DNA from: Sporisorium sorghi
Lineage: Eukaryota; Basidiomycota; Ustilaginomycetes; Ustilaginales; Ustilaginaceae
Assembly (NCBI GenBank): GCA_023212695.1
Contig: JALCCG010000228.1
Coordinates: forward strand, 1 to 34,736
Direction of reading: 5' to 3'
DNA: 34,736 nucleotides
Part shown: positions 26,533 to 34,736 of the stretch, piece after piece
Position numbering within the stretch: the first letter of the stretch is position 1
Layout: every line of letters begins with the position of its first letter
Notes under the pieces: model-generated
The model's input: the letters and a program-made list of their open reading frames with translations, nothing else
Database searches by the model: none
Told to the model about the DNA's origin: nothing
Position numbers and translations under genes: made by a program

Positions 26533-28156
26533 ATGGCCGAACTCGAGATCATCGACGCCGAGATCGCCCCGCAAGCATCTCGCGACCACCCAGCAGCAGT
26601 AGCAACCAAGACCAACCTCCCCTCAGACTTCAGCTCGCTCTACCCAGTGTACACCCAAGCCGAGCGCGAAGCAGCGCTGCGTCTACTCGCGCCGTCCACA
26701 CACGACGTCGTCCTCGGTGCGGGGTGGACCGACGACGATCCTGCGCGCCGCGCATCCTCCTCGTCCTCGTCCTCTTCATTCTCGAGTCCGTCGACTCCTC
26801 CTTCGCTCTCACCGCTCTCGACCTCTGCGCACGCCTCGTCGGGGCTGTCGGACGCGCTGCTCGTGCGCTCGTGCTCGCAAGGCTGGTCGCTCTCGTTCGA
26901 GCTCACACCGCACCAACCCACCCCTGCGCCGCTCGAGAGGGGCGAGCTGCTGATCCGCAACGACGCGGTCGGCCTCAACCCTGTGGACTGGAAGAGTGTC
27001 TCGTACAACTTTGGCATCCCTGCGTTTCCCTGGATCCTTGGGCGCGACATTGCGGGCACTGTCGTGCAGCCTCCTGCCGACAACAAGCGGGGTTGGAAGG
27101 CGGGGGACAGAGTGTGGACGTGTGCGGACTCGCGTGTGGTGCGGGCTGGTGGATATCAGCGGTTCAGCGTGCATCGGGCGGGCACCGTGGCGCGCGTGCC
27201 CGACACGCTCAGGGATGAAGAGGCGGCGACGCTGGGCACAGGGCTGGTTACTGCAGCCGTGGCGCTGTTTGCGTTTTTCAAACTGCCTTTCGCCGACGTC
27301 GATGCGCTGACGATAAAGCTGGGCCAGGTGAGCATCGTCGACGACGAGAGGGACTGGATCCTGTAAGTTTACCCCCCTCCCCTTATCAGCCCGGTATAGC
27401 TGTGGCGTTGCATTGCTAACCATGTCTTCGCCCCGGGATAGGATCTACGGCGGCGGCGCAGTGACCGGCATCTACGCCGCCCAGCTCGCCTCGCTCTCCA
27501 ACCTGCGCGTCGTCACCGTCGCATCCCCCAGCAACTTTGACTACCTGCGCACCATCGGCGTCTCCGCCCTCGTCGACCGCCACCAACACCCCACTGCCAT
27601 CCTCGACGACATGGCCAGCATCGTCGCTGAGCGCGGTGGGAGGCTGAGGTACGCCATGGACTGCGTGTCGTCCAGCACTGCGGATTTGTGTCTGGATGCG
27701 CTAAGTGCCGGTGGGGAGGGGGGAAGGGAGTTGATTTGTCTGGCGGGCAACCCGAAGCGCGCGCCGGAGGAGGCGGGGAAAGTGACAGTGCACAAGATCT
27801 CGTTCTCCACGACGTTTTATAGGGAGGACGGCAAGTTTGCGAACGAGGTGCTGGGGTATGTCACGCGGCTGTTGGAGGAGGGGCAGTTGAAGCCCTGCAG
27901 GCCAGAGGTGCTGCCCGATGGGCTGGCGGGTATTCGGTAAGTGGTACAGCCGCAGTATACTAAGGATTGATAGAAGCAGCTCGCTGACGGTGTCGACATC
28001 TTTGCGTTCGGATGCTGCAGATCCGGACTGGAACTGCTCAGGGAGGGCAAGGCGCCGCGAGCACGCAAGCTGGTTGTGCGTGTGAGCGATACGCCTGCTG
28101 CCGACGTGACGCATTTGGGGGTGCGTACCGAGCTGGGCTGGAATGGCGTCGTCTAG
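26533..28156 (+). CDS. MDR-family reductase (enoyl-reductase-like), three exons
   Basis: Exons are 26533-27362, 27442-27936 and 28021-28156, giving 486 residues. Both introns (79 and 84 bp) start with GTAAGT. Intron 1 ends in GATAG with a GCTAAC branch site before it, and intron 2 ends in TGCAG. The joined frame reads through ILIYGGGAVTGIYAAQLA, the Rossmann nucleotide-binding loop, directly at the first junction. The catalytic N-domain has GELLIRNDAVGLNPVDWKSV and PWILGRDIAGTVVQ. Zinc-ligand cysteines are not visible, so it is a zinc-free quinone-oxidoreductase or ToxD-like trans-enoyl reductase type using NAD(P)H. The first 108 residues are an unusual extension with a run of eight serines. 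The substrate is unknown. It converges on the HD-domain gene with 187 bp between the stops. Confidence 0.87.
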
Positions 28157-28343
28157 AAGCCCAGCCCACGAGACGCATATGTTGCTTCAAAGCAAAAAAG
28201 AGTGCTGCTCAGCACATACGTAGCAGCAATGCAGCGATAGACGGTCTTGTGATCTTGCCCCATGTTGTGTGACATTGTGATTGCGTCTGAACACCGAGCA
28301 TGACATGCTTGGTTGAGCTCCTCTTCTAACGGTTGCGCCAGGA

Positions 28344-29279
28344 TTATGACTCTTGCCCATCTTCTGCCTCTCCATCCTCGTCCCCCTCCTCCTCCTCCTC
28401 CTCGCTCCCCTCCTCAACCCCCAACAACGCCAACTCCGCCCCCTGCCTCGCCACCAACCACTCCAGATCCAGTTCCTCCAGAAACCCGCGCATCGCCCCC
28501 TGCCTCCTCTCGGCCTCCTCCCTCCCCATCGCCGTATACAGCCTCTCACCCTTCACCTTCAGCAGCTTCTCATAAAAGTGGCCCACCGCGGAGCCGTTGT
28601 ACCCCTCCGCCTGCTCAGCCGGCGGCCTTGGGTCATCCTGCTTGTTATTCGGGGGGATGTACAGTGGTCTATTGACCTTCACGCTGTACGCTGCGCAGCG
28701 CATGATGCCGATGGAGCCGATGGCGTCGAGTCTGTCTGCGTCGGATACGCACCAGAACTCCGCACAGCTCTGCAACCATTCAGAGAGGGCGATGTCTGCA
28801 GAGGAGCGGTGTTGGGGAGGAAGGAGACGGCGACGCTCGTCGCGGGACCAGCTGACGTTGGCTACGATTTTTTCGATCAGCGCGCGTTGATGCGGGGTTA
28901 CGAGGTGCGCGGGGGACAGGGCGGACCAGAACGGCGAGAGCGCATGGGAGGGCAGGGTGGAGGTAGAGACGTACTTGGAGTCGACGAGGTCGTGGAATAG
29001 CGCGGATAGCTCGACGACGAGCAAGTCGATGGAATGGGAGGCGAGTTCGGGTGAACGTGTGAGGGTGAGCGCGAGCAGTCGCACGCGGTGCACGTGGTGC
29101 CAGTCGTGCGACGGATCGTGCGCGGCGAAGGCGCGCTTGACGAATGTCTCGGCGGTGGAGATGATCGAGGACCGTTGGGTGGGAGTGAGCCGCGGAGGGG
29201 GTGGGGTTGGGGTGAGGGTAGAGCCGGCGAGTGTAGTGGTGAGGTCGTCCATGGTGAAGTCTGGAGAAGCGATCAGCAT
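28344..29279 (-). CDS. HD-domain phosphohydrolase
   Basis: Single exon, 311 residues from the first ATG at 29279. A second in-frame ATG at 29252 has a stronger context (ACCATGG) and may be the real start. The HD metal-binding set is complete: His in HDWHHVHRVRLLALTL, the His-Asp pair in ELSALFHDLVDSKY, and the distal Asp in CVSDADRLDAIGSIGIMRC. The family (YedJ-like HD hydrolases) cleaves phosphate from nucleotides or similar small molecules; the substrate here is not known. The segment YNGSAVGHFYEKLLKVKGER with LYTAMGREEAERR is also typical of this group. The C-terminal 30 residues are a Glu/Asp-rich tail encoded by GAG repeats. Confidence 0.87.
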   Translation of the reverse strand: MLIASPDFTMDDLTTTLAGSTLTPTPPPPRLTPTQRSSIISTAETFVKRAFAAHDPSHDWHHVHRVRLLALTLTRSPELASHSIDLLVVELSALFHDLVDSKYVSTSTLPSHALSPFWSALSPAHLVTPHQRALIEKIVANVSWSRDERRRLLPPQHRSSADIALSEWLQSCAEFWCVSDADRLDAIGSIGIMRCAAYSVKVNRPLYIPPNNKQDDPRPPAEQAEGYNGSAVGHFYEKLLKVKGERLYTAMGREEAERRQGAMRGFLEELDLEWLVARQGAELALLGVEEGSEEEEEEGDEDGEAEDGQES

Positions 29280-29285
29280 GGAGGC

Positions 29286-29308
29286 AAGGAAGGAAGGAAG
29301 GAAGGAAG
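29286..29308. repeat. (GGAA)n microsatellite in the HD gene leader
   Basis: More than five GGAA units lie just upstream of the HD-domain gene start codon, within its likely 5' leader on the minus strand (TTCC repeats in the sense direction). Confidence 0.85.
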
Positions 29309-29493
29309 ATACACACGCACGCCAGGAAGATTTCAGTCCGTGCGTGGACAAGAAATTTCAAACCTTAAATTTCCACTCCAACTCACAGCTCACCATCCCC
29401 AACCATCAACCTCTCAACCACATCTGCAACAAACGCAATGGTATCATGAGATTCAACGAACAAAAGCCAACACTATAGCATCTCCATAAGCAG

Positions 29494-32475
29494 CTAAGCA
29501 AACAACGACGCATCAATACCCTGCCCACCAAAGCTGGTGATGCAGATAGATTTGTCCTCGCTCGCAGACACGATGCGCGTGGTGTTGAGATCAACGTCAA
29601 AGATCCTAGCTTTGTGACATCTGATGTCTCTAAGACACTTGCCTACTGCCGGACCATCCTCCACTGTCTCCCCTAGCTGCTGCTGCTGGCCAGCATCCGG
29701 CGCAGACACTTCCCTTTGTTCCTCGCCCTGCCGCTCGCCCACGCGCCACAGTTTGATCATCTTATCGTACCCGCCCGAGACCACCAGCCTTCTCACCGCA
29801 CAGTACGCCACGGTCCTGACCAGCATGTGGTGCTCCCCCAAGACATGCGTGCAGCGCCCGGTCACGGTATCCCACACGCGGATGGTCTGGTCGTTCGAGC
29901 CGCTCACCAGCGTCGTGCCTTTGAACACGATGCACGCTAGGCCCTTGGTGTGACCTGTGAACGTGTGCACCTTGTCGCCCGTCTCGAGGTTCCACAGGTA
30001 CATCGACCCTTCTCCGGACGCAGAGACGACCTGGTTGCGCTGCAGGTCCACCGCATTCACAGGGCCAGTGTGGGCGAACTTGCGCCATGCCACGGGCGAT
30101 GATCCACCGACTGACGAAGCAGCGATATCGCTCCGGCGCCACACGCGAACCGTAGCGTCCTTGGACCCCGTCACAATCCAATTTTCGTCAAACACCACGT
30201 CGAGCACCGCCGACGCGTGGTCGCGCAGCACGCACCGCACTCGATCCGCCTTTTCGTGCACCAGCGCCCCGCACTCCGCATCGACCGCAGCGTGCGCCCC
30301 AATCGACGCCGCGTCGCCCTCCGCCACAGCCGTGGCCGGTTTGGGCGTCGCAAGGATCCCCGCGAAATCCCACACAAACACCTGCCCGTCCGACGAGACA
30401 GAGACGAGAATGCGCTCGTCGTACTGCAGCGACAGCACCGACGCCGTATGCCCCTTGAGAATGTGCTTGCACGCGCCTGTCTCGACGTCCCACACGCGGA
30501 TGGTGCGGTCGCGCGAGCCAGAGACGAGCTTGCCCGCCGTGCCCGTGCCGATGCCGTCGTCCTGCCGGATGCAGTACACCGAGTCCTGGTGGCCGCGCAG
30601 GAAGCGTTTGGTCGGTTCGAACAGTCGCCTGTCTCGAGACGGGCGTGATGCACTGCTCGCAGCTGAAACAGCAGCGGGCGCGTTGACCTCGCTGTTGGTC
30701 GACGAAGCAGAGGCTGTACGCGCCATCGCCTCGGCACCCTCAGCCTTCCTCGGCAAGTGCCCGCGCATCCACCGCTGCTCGAGAATATACCGATCTCGAT
30801 ACAACCGCCTCCAGTTTAGCGAAGCCGCGAAAAACTCTTCCGCCTCGGCCACCTCTGCAAAGTGCATCGACTCGACAGACGCGCGTCTCGACCTGCTCAC
30901 CGACCCCACACTGCCCTGCCTCGACAGCGGCGTGCTGCTACCGCCAACATCGTACGGGCCAAAATACGAAGTGGACGCAGCCGCCTCCTGCGCGCGTCTC
31001 GCCCCCGCCGGCGTCGACGGTGCGGCGCGCGCCGGGCTGAGAAAGAGCCCGAACCGGCCCGTAGCCGCCGTGGGCGAGCGCAGCGGGCTCATGGGCGGTC
31101 CGACGGGTCGGCCGCTGTCCACATCGACCTCGCTGTGCGTCGTCGAAGTCGTCGAAAGACTCAAACCGGCCAGATGCGGGAAGGAGGGGATGTACAGCGT
31201 CTCCCGCCAGCTTTTGAGCGCGGCCAGACGGTCGAGGTAGGGACTTGACGTAGATGCAGCTTTGCGCTGTTCCTGCAGCCTACGCAGGCGTTCCGCTTCT
31301 TCCTTGGCTGCGGTGCGCCTTGCTTTGGCCTCGATGCGCTGCAGCTCCGCTTGGTGCTGGACGACAAGCGGCGCGTCTTCTCGGATTGCCCAGCCCGGTT
31401 TAGAGAAGAACAGGTGGCGCCACACGGACTGATCCAGCGCCAGGGCCCTCCACCGCTTGCACACCAGCGACACGGATAGCAGGTCAGTGTGCTCCTGCAG
31501 CAGAAACACGATGCACAGCGACAGCTCCGGCGGCAGAAGCGAGAGGAAATCGAGGCGTCTGGCGCCGTCTTGGCTGACGATGCCCTTGCGCTTGAAGCGA
31601 TCGAGGGCCGAGATGTTGTGTTCGCCATCCACGTAGCAGGCCTCGTCGTCGATGGAGAGCGATGCGGCTGTGGCGGTAGCAAGATCGGTTTCGACGTTGT
31701 CCGATGCGGCGGTGACGTATGAGCGTCCACTCCACGAGACGCGTTCTCGTCGCAGAGCGCTGCGTGATTTTGCGGAGTGCGATGGAAGCATCGATAGTGA
31801 GAGCAAGTCGTTCGACTCGACGGGCGAGTCTGGTCGTGCGGTGAAGTAGCCGTCGGCATCGGAAGCGACGCTCATCTGCGATGGCGAGCGAAAGTGGTCG
31901 TCGGCAGCTGGGGTGGAGGATACCGAGGGCAGACCGTCGGAGCGTGTTGTGGTGGTGACCAAGTCGGCGGGTCGGAAGCGAGCGCTTCCTGTTCTTTGGC
32001 TATACTGAGTCGGTCGTGTATCACCTGCAGTAGAGCTAGTGCTGGGACCAGCCTCGTCTGCTTTGTTGTCGCTGCCACGCCTCTTGTCGTTAGTGTCAGG
32101 AGCAGAGGTGGTCTGCATGCTGGTGGCACTCGTCGAGCCGCCGTCGCTGTTCTTCCTACTCGAAGTTGCCGAGACCTCTGGACTAGGCGCCGACAGCGGT
32201 GTGATGGATCCACTCGTCCCTGACCGAAGCATCTGCCTCCTCCCGCCTCTCTCTTTCTCCGCCTGCTTCTCCTCCTCCTCGGGCGAGCTGAGCGGTGAAC
32301 AGGCCGTTACACTTCGAAATGACTGCATGGGACTCGGCAGCGATGGTCTCCTGTATGAGCCGGAAGCGACGTCTTGATCTGCGATGAAGGGTGTGGATGC
32401 AGGAGCAGGCGAGCTAAGGATCTCTTGCTCTTCTGCTCCGCTTGAGACCGGCGGTGCTGAAGGTGGAGATGCCAT
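29494..32475 (-). CDS. F-box/WD40 protein, SCF ubiquitin ligase adaptor
   Basis: Single exon, 993 residues from ATG 32475; an earlier in-frame ATG at 32664 would add 63 residues. A TATATAAA box ends only four bases before 32664, so a transcript starting downstream of it would use 32475. The first 300 residues are Ser/Thr-rich and disordered. The F-box (about 308-358 here) reads LPPELSLCIVFLLQEHTDLL and SLVCKRWRALALDQSVWRHL, the Skp1-binding surface. A charged coiled coil follows (EAKARRTAAKEEAERLRR). Seven WD40 repeats form a full propeller from about 625 to the end, for example KLVSGSRDRTIRVWDVETG and TLVSGSNDQTIRVWDTVTG. Such proteins bring phosphorylated targets to SCF for ubiquitination, as Cdc4, Met30 and Pof1 do. 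Which of these it matches cannot be decided by eye. Confidence 0.88.
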   Translation of the reverse strand: MASPPSAPPVSSGAEEQEILSSPAPASTPFIADQDVASGSYRRPSLPSPMQSFRSVTACSPLSSPEEEEKQAEKERGGRRQMLRSGTSGSITPLSAPSPEVSATSSRKNSDGGSTSATSMQTTSAPDTNDKRRGSDNKADEAGPSTSSTAGDTRPTQYSQRTGSARFRPADLVTTTTRSDGLPSVSSTPAADDHFRSPSQMSVASDADGYFTARPDSPVESNDLLSLSMLPSHSAKSRSALRRERVSWSGRSYVTAASDNVETDLATATAASLSIDDEACYVDGEHNISALDRFKRKGIVSQDGARRLDFLSLLPPELSLCIVFLLQEHTDLLSVSLVCKRWRALALDQSVWRHLFFSKPGWAIREDAPLVVQHQAELQRIEAKARRTAAKEEAERLRRLQEQRKAASTSSPYLDRLAALKSWRETLYIPSFPHLAGLSLSTTSTTHSEVDVDSGRPVGPPMSPLRSPTAATGRFGLFLSPARAAPSTPAGARRAQEAAASTSYFGPYDVGGSSTPLSRQGSVGSVSRSRRASVESMHFAEVAEAEEFFAASLNWRRLYRDRYILEQRWMRGHLPRKAEGAEAMARTASASSTNSEVNAPAAVSAASSASRPSRDRRLFEPTKRFLRGHQDSVYCIRQDDGIGTGTAGKLVSGSRDRTIRVWDVETGACKHILKGHTASVLSLQYDERILVSVSSDGQVFVWDFAGILATPKPATAVAEGDAASIGAHAAVDAECGALVHEKADRVRCVLRDHASAVLDVVFDENWIVTGSKDATVRVWRRSDIAASSVGGSSPVAWRKFAHTGPVNAVDLQRNQVVSASGEGSMYLWNLETGDKVHTFTGHTKGLACIVFKGTTLVSGSNDQTIRVWDTVTGRCTHVLGEHHMLVRTVAYCAVRRLVVSGGYDKMIKLWRVGERQGEEQREVSAPDAGQQQQLGETVEDGPAVGKCLRDIRCHKARIFDVDLNTTRIVSASEDKSICITSFGGQGIDASLFA

Positions 32476-32667
32476 GCTGCTGAATCGAACGCAGGCTGGA
32501 CTAGCGAGTGCCTTCTGTTTTACTGGCAATTTGCCATCGTACGACTCGTCAGATACTGTGGCTGCAAAGTAGCGGTGGGTTTGATGGCAATGTGGTCGTG
32601 TTTGGAAGAGATGATGGTGTTGAGAGTCAAAGTGTGTTTGGTCAGCGCCACCAGACATGTGCATGGA

Positions 32668-32676
32668 TTTATATAT
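32668..32676 (-). promoter_or_regulatory. TATA-like element of the F-box/WD40 gene
   Basis: The minus strand reads TATATAAA within an A/T-rich stretch (32665-32701). It ends four bases before the ATG at 32664 and about 190 bases before the ATG at 32475, which supports the downstream start. Confidence 0.5.
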
Positions 32677-32906
32677 TTTTATTTTATTTTGTTTTTATTT
32701 TCGGTCGGTCAATTTTTTCCCGCGCAACGCAAACACACTCGCCAGCAAACCGCTATTCCTAAGCAGCGTAACCTCGTTTTCCCCTTGAGGGCATTCACCA
32801 TCACACTCTCAGCACACTCCAAAGCGAATGAAAAGGATTGCAAGGATATCAAGTGTCCCAAGAAGCAGAGTGTATATGGTTAAGAAAAGGAGTGACTGAC
32901 TGTTTG

Positions 32907-34589
32907 CTAGAGAATCTGCCTGGACGCGGCATGCGAAGACGCCTCCATTCCTCGTCCCAGTGGCGCGGCTGGAGCAAACGAGCTGGGTGAAGAGATCTGG
33001 GTTGCAGCCATACCAGGCCGTGGCATTGGCGCGCCGAAACCGGCACCATAAGGCATCATCCTCACGCCTCCTCCTGGCACAAAGTGGTGCTGCTGCTGCT
33101 GCTGCATGGTCAACATCGGATCATTAGGTCCAAGCGGCCCAAGCGGACTCGACGACCCGTTCGAGCTGCCTCCGTACGGCGAGTACCTCCCGTCGCCGCG
33201 CCCGCCTGGTCCACCTGCCGTCGACAGGAACGCGTCTCCGTTCGACGCTGGCAATCCATCGCGGTACCCACCACCCGCCATATTGGCTTGAGGCCCATCG
33301 TGTGACTCTGGCGCCCTCATGGGAAGCACCCTGCTGCTGCCTGCATTGTTGGGCGCATACCGACTCGTTCTCCTAGGATCGCCCTTGCCGATGCTCTCCA
33401 CACGACGCAGAGGCTTGGGAGCGTCACCGTTGTTATTGTTGTTGGACGGCATGCGACGCATCTGCGAGCCACCAGCAAGGTCGGTCGTGGAACCATCCTC
33501 GGGCAAGAACATCGACTTGCGGTACGTTCCAGGCCCCACACTGTCGATGCGGCTGCGTCGCATGTTGGCCGTGTCCGTCGACGACTGGCCGCCTTGCGCG
33601 TATCGTGATCGACGGTTCTTGGAGCTCGACGGAGGTGGCCCGCGCGCATAGGGACGCTGCTGTGGATTTTGCTGCACCAGACTGGTTCGACGAGGCAGCA
33701 CGCCGACGGGCGGACCGCCGAGATAGCTGCTGCGATGCTCGCGCATCTCGGCCGACGCTTTGGGTGCGCCGCCATTGATGGCGTTGTGGTCAAAGATCTG
33801 GCCTGGTGTGAAGCCCGAGCCGTCGGGCATGAACGAGGACGAGAGCAGCGCGTTGCCCGTGTGAGGCGCATCGTACGAGTCGTCCGGATTCGAGTGGATG
33901 GGCGGATGCGAGCCGCTGACGTTGCGTCGGAAGGCGGCGGATGCTGGTGGCCCTGGAAGGTCGATTCCCGTGCTTGCGCCTCGTGCGTGGCCGCGACGAG
34001 CGGGACCACCAAAGCGATTCGACTCGTCGCCGCTGAAACTGCTGGCGCTGTGGCTGGGGATCATGCCGAATCCGCCATTGGGACCACGTGGGCCAAATGC
34101 ATTGTCGTTGCCATTCGAGCTGCCGAGCGAGTCGTCGGCCTCTTCGTAGCGACCACCGCGACCCATGGGCTGCGCTGAGTCGAGCAGACCTGCATTGGGA
34201 CTCGAGACGTCGTGCATCGACTCGTTACCTCGGAATGCGCTGCCGCCGCCGCCACCGTTGTGCGCCGCTGCTGATCCGTAGCCTGCTGCCGAGGGCTGAT
34301 ACATTGTCTTGACGTGGTTGTATGGACGATTATCGGTGCGCGGTCGATTTGCATATTTGCACGTGATGCCGACGAGCACAAACAGAAGGAATACGCCAAT
34401 GAAGCCGCCGAGGATGATGGCGACAACGGGAGCTTCGAGACTCGAGGTCTGTTCCCTGGCGATTTGTTTGCCAGACTTTGTTGAGTGTGCAGCCGAATGT
34501 GTTGCGCTGGCGGTGGCTCTGGCGACCAAAGTGGCGCGACGGACGACATGCTTGACAAAGCGTCGTGGCGCGTCATCTTGGAGCGCCAT
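32907..34589 (-). CDS. Single-pass membrane protein with long disordered tail
   Basis: Single exon, 560 residues from the first ATG, 34589. I do not recognise the family. One strong transmembrane helix lies at about 53-77 (APVVAIILGGFIGVFLLFVL then VGITCKYA). No classical signal peptide precedes it; residues 1-50 are Arg/Lys/Ala/Ser-rich. The remaining 480 residues are Gly/Ser/Pro/Asn-rich and likely disordered, with RRTSxx- and RRxS-type phosphorylation-like sites, an Asn run and a Gln5-His2 run near 500. The layout (short N-terminus, one helix, long polar tail) recalls fungal wall-stress sensor and WSC/MID2-like architecture, but it lacks a signal peptide and a Ser/Thr-rich or Cys-rich ectodomain of any length, so that role is not supported. 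A protein with an internal signal anchor is the cautious reading. Confidence 0.75.
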   Translation of the reverse strand: MALQDDAPRRFVKHVVRRATLVARATASATHSAAHSTKSGKQIAREQTSSLEAPVVAIILGGFIGVFLLFVLVGITCKYANRPRTDNRPYNHVKTMYQPSAAGYGSAAAHNGGGGGSAFRGNESMHDVSSPNAGLLDSAQPMGRGGRYEEADDSLGSSNGNDNAFGPRGPNGGFGMIPSHSASSFSGDESNRFGGPARRGHARGASTGIDLPGPPASAAFRRNVSGSHPPIHSNPDDSYDAPHTGNALLSSSFMPDGSGFTPGQIFDHNAINGGAPKASAEMREHRSSYLGGPPVGVLPRRTSLVQQNPQQRPYARGPPPSSSKNRRSRYAQGGQSSTDTANMRRSRIDSVGPGTYRKSMFLPEDGSTTDLAGGSQMRRMPSNNNNNGDAPKPLRRVESIGKGDPRRTSRYAPNNAGSSRVLPMRAPESHDGPQANMAGGGYRDGLPASNGDAFLSTAGGPGGRGDGRYSPYGGSSNGSSSPLGPLGPNDPMLTMQQQQQHHFVPGGGVRMMPYGAGFGAPMPRPGMAATQISSPSSFAPAAPLGRGMEASSHAASRQIL

Positions 34590-34656
34590 GGTGAGGCTTT
34601 GCTGTGAAGACAAGTGGCGACGTAGCGTTGGCCTTTCAAAGCAGCAGCACGGTCGA

Positions 34657-34659
<3 letters not shown>

Positions 34660-34730
<71 letters not shown>
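34660..34730. repeat. Poly-T homopolymer at the right window end
   Basis: Seventy-one T residues in a row, followed only by CTTTTC. It lies 70 bp upstream of the membrane-protein start (A run in that gene's sense strand). It mirrors the T74 run at the left end. Confidence 0.95.
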
Positions 34731-34736
34731 CTTTTC

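Noticed and set aside
34587..34736. WSC/MID2-like wall sensor identity for the last gene
   Set aside because: It lacks a signal peptide and a long Ser/Thr- or Cys-rich ectodomain; only the single helix and polar tail agree.

Overview
This window looks like a piece of nuclear genome from a smut fungus or close relative (Basidiomycota, Ustilaginomycotina, probably Ustilaginales). The reasons are dense GC-rich genes, mostly intron-free long reading frames, a few short GT-AG introns (79-92 bp), a tRNA with an intron after position 37, and a set of genes typical of fungi (PAL1-type morphology protein, CWC2, fungal PI-PLC, F-box/WD40 adaptor, secreted double-psi beta-barrel protein). The species cannot be fixed from the sequence alone. 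Both ends are pure poly-T runs longer than 70 nt, so the window may be a complete contig that broke at homopolymers.

Layout, left to right. 0-4 kb: a PAL1-family gene (+, one intron), then an unrecognised gene on the same strand broken by an in-frame stop and a frameshift. 4-8.2 kb: a large leucine-rich-repeat protein (-) with the layout of the PP1 regulator PPP1R37. 8.7-10.1 kb: CWC2 (+), a spliceosome factor. 10.8-13.2 kb: a GST-like gene (+) facing HPM1/METTL18 (-) with only 74 bp between their stop codons. 13.5-14.9 kb: the C-terminal part of a dihydroxyacid dehydratase (-), missing the half that carries the Fe-S ligands. 15.4-16.1 kb: a secreted RlpA-like/expansin-like protein (-). 16.1-17.3 kb: about 1.2 kb without a recognisable protein gene, ending in an intron-containing tRNA-Gly(GCC) (-). 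17.7-22.2 kb: phosphoinositide phospholipase C (-). 22.7-23.6 kb: an acidic/basic U1-type zinc-finger protein (+). 23.8-25.1 kb: a DszC/acyl-CoA-dehydrogenase-like flavoprotein (-), divergent across 1.4 kb from a two-intron MDR-family reductase (+, 26.5-28.2 kb). 28.3-29.3 kb: an HD-domain phosphohydrolase (-). 29.5-32.5 kb: an F-box/seven-WD40 SCF adaptor (-). 32.9-34.6 kb: an unknown single-pass membrane protein with a long disordered tail (-).

The genes read as an ordinary mixture of housekeeping and signalling functions. I see no CRISPR, transposon or biosynthetic cluster and no clear new multi-gene system. The points most worth a second look are the clean C-terminal dehydratase remnant, the broken gene at 3.0-3.9 kb, the short upstream reading frame that ends on the CWC2 start codon, the in-frame insertion inside the CWC2 RRM, the poly-T tracts near start codons and contig ends, and three genes (PAL1, DszC-like, F-box/WD40) whose start codons are not obvious.
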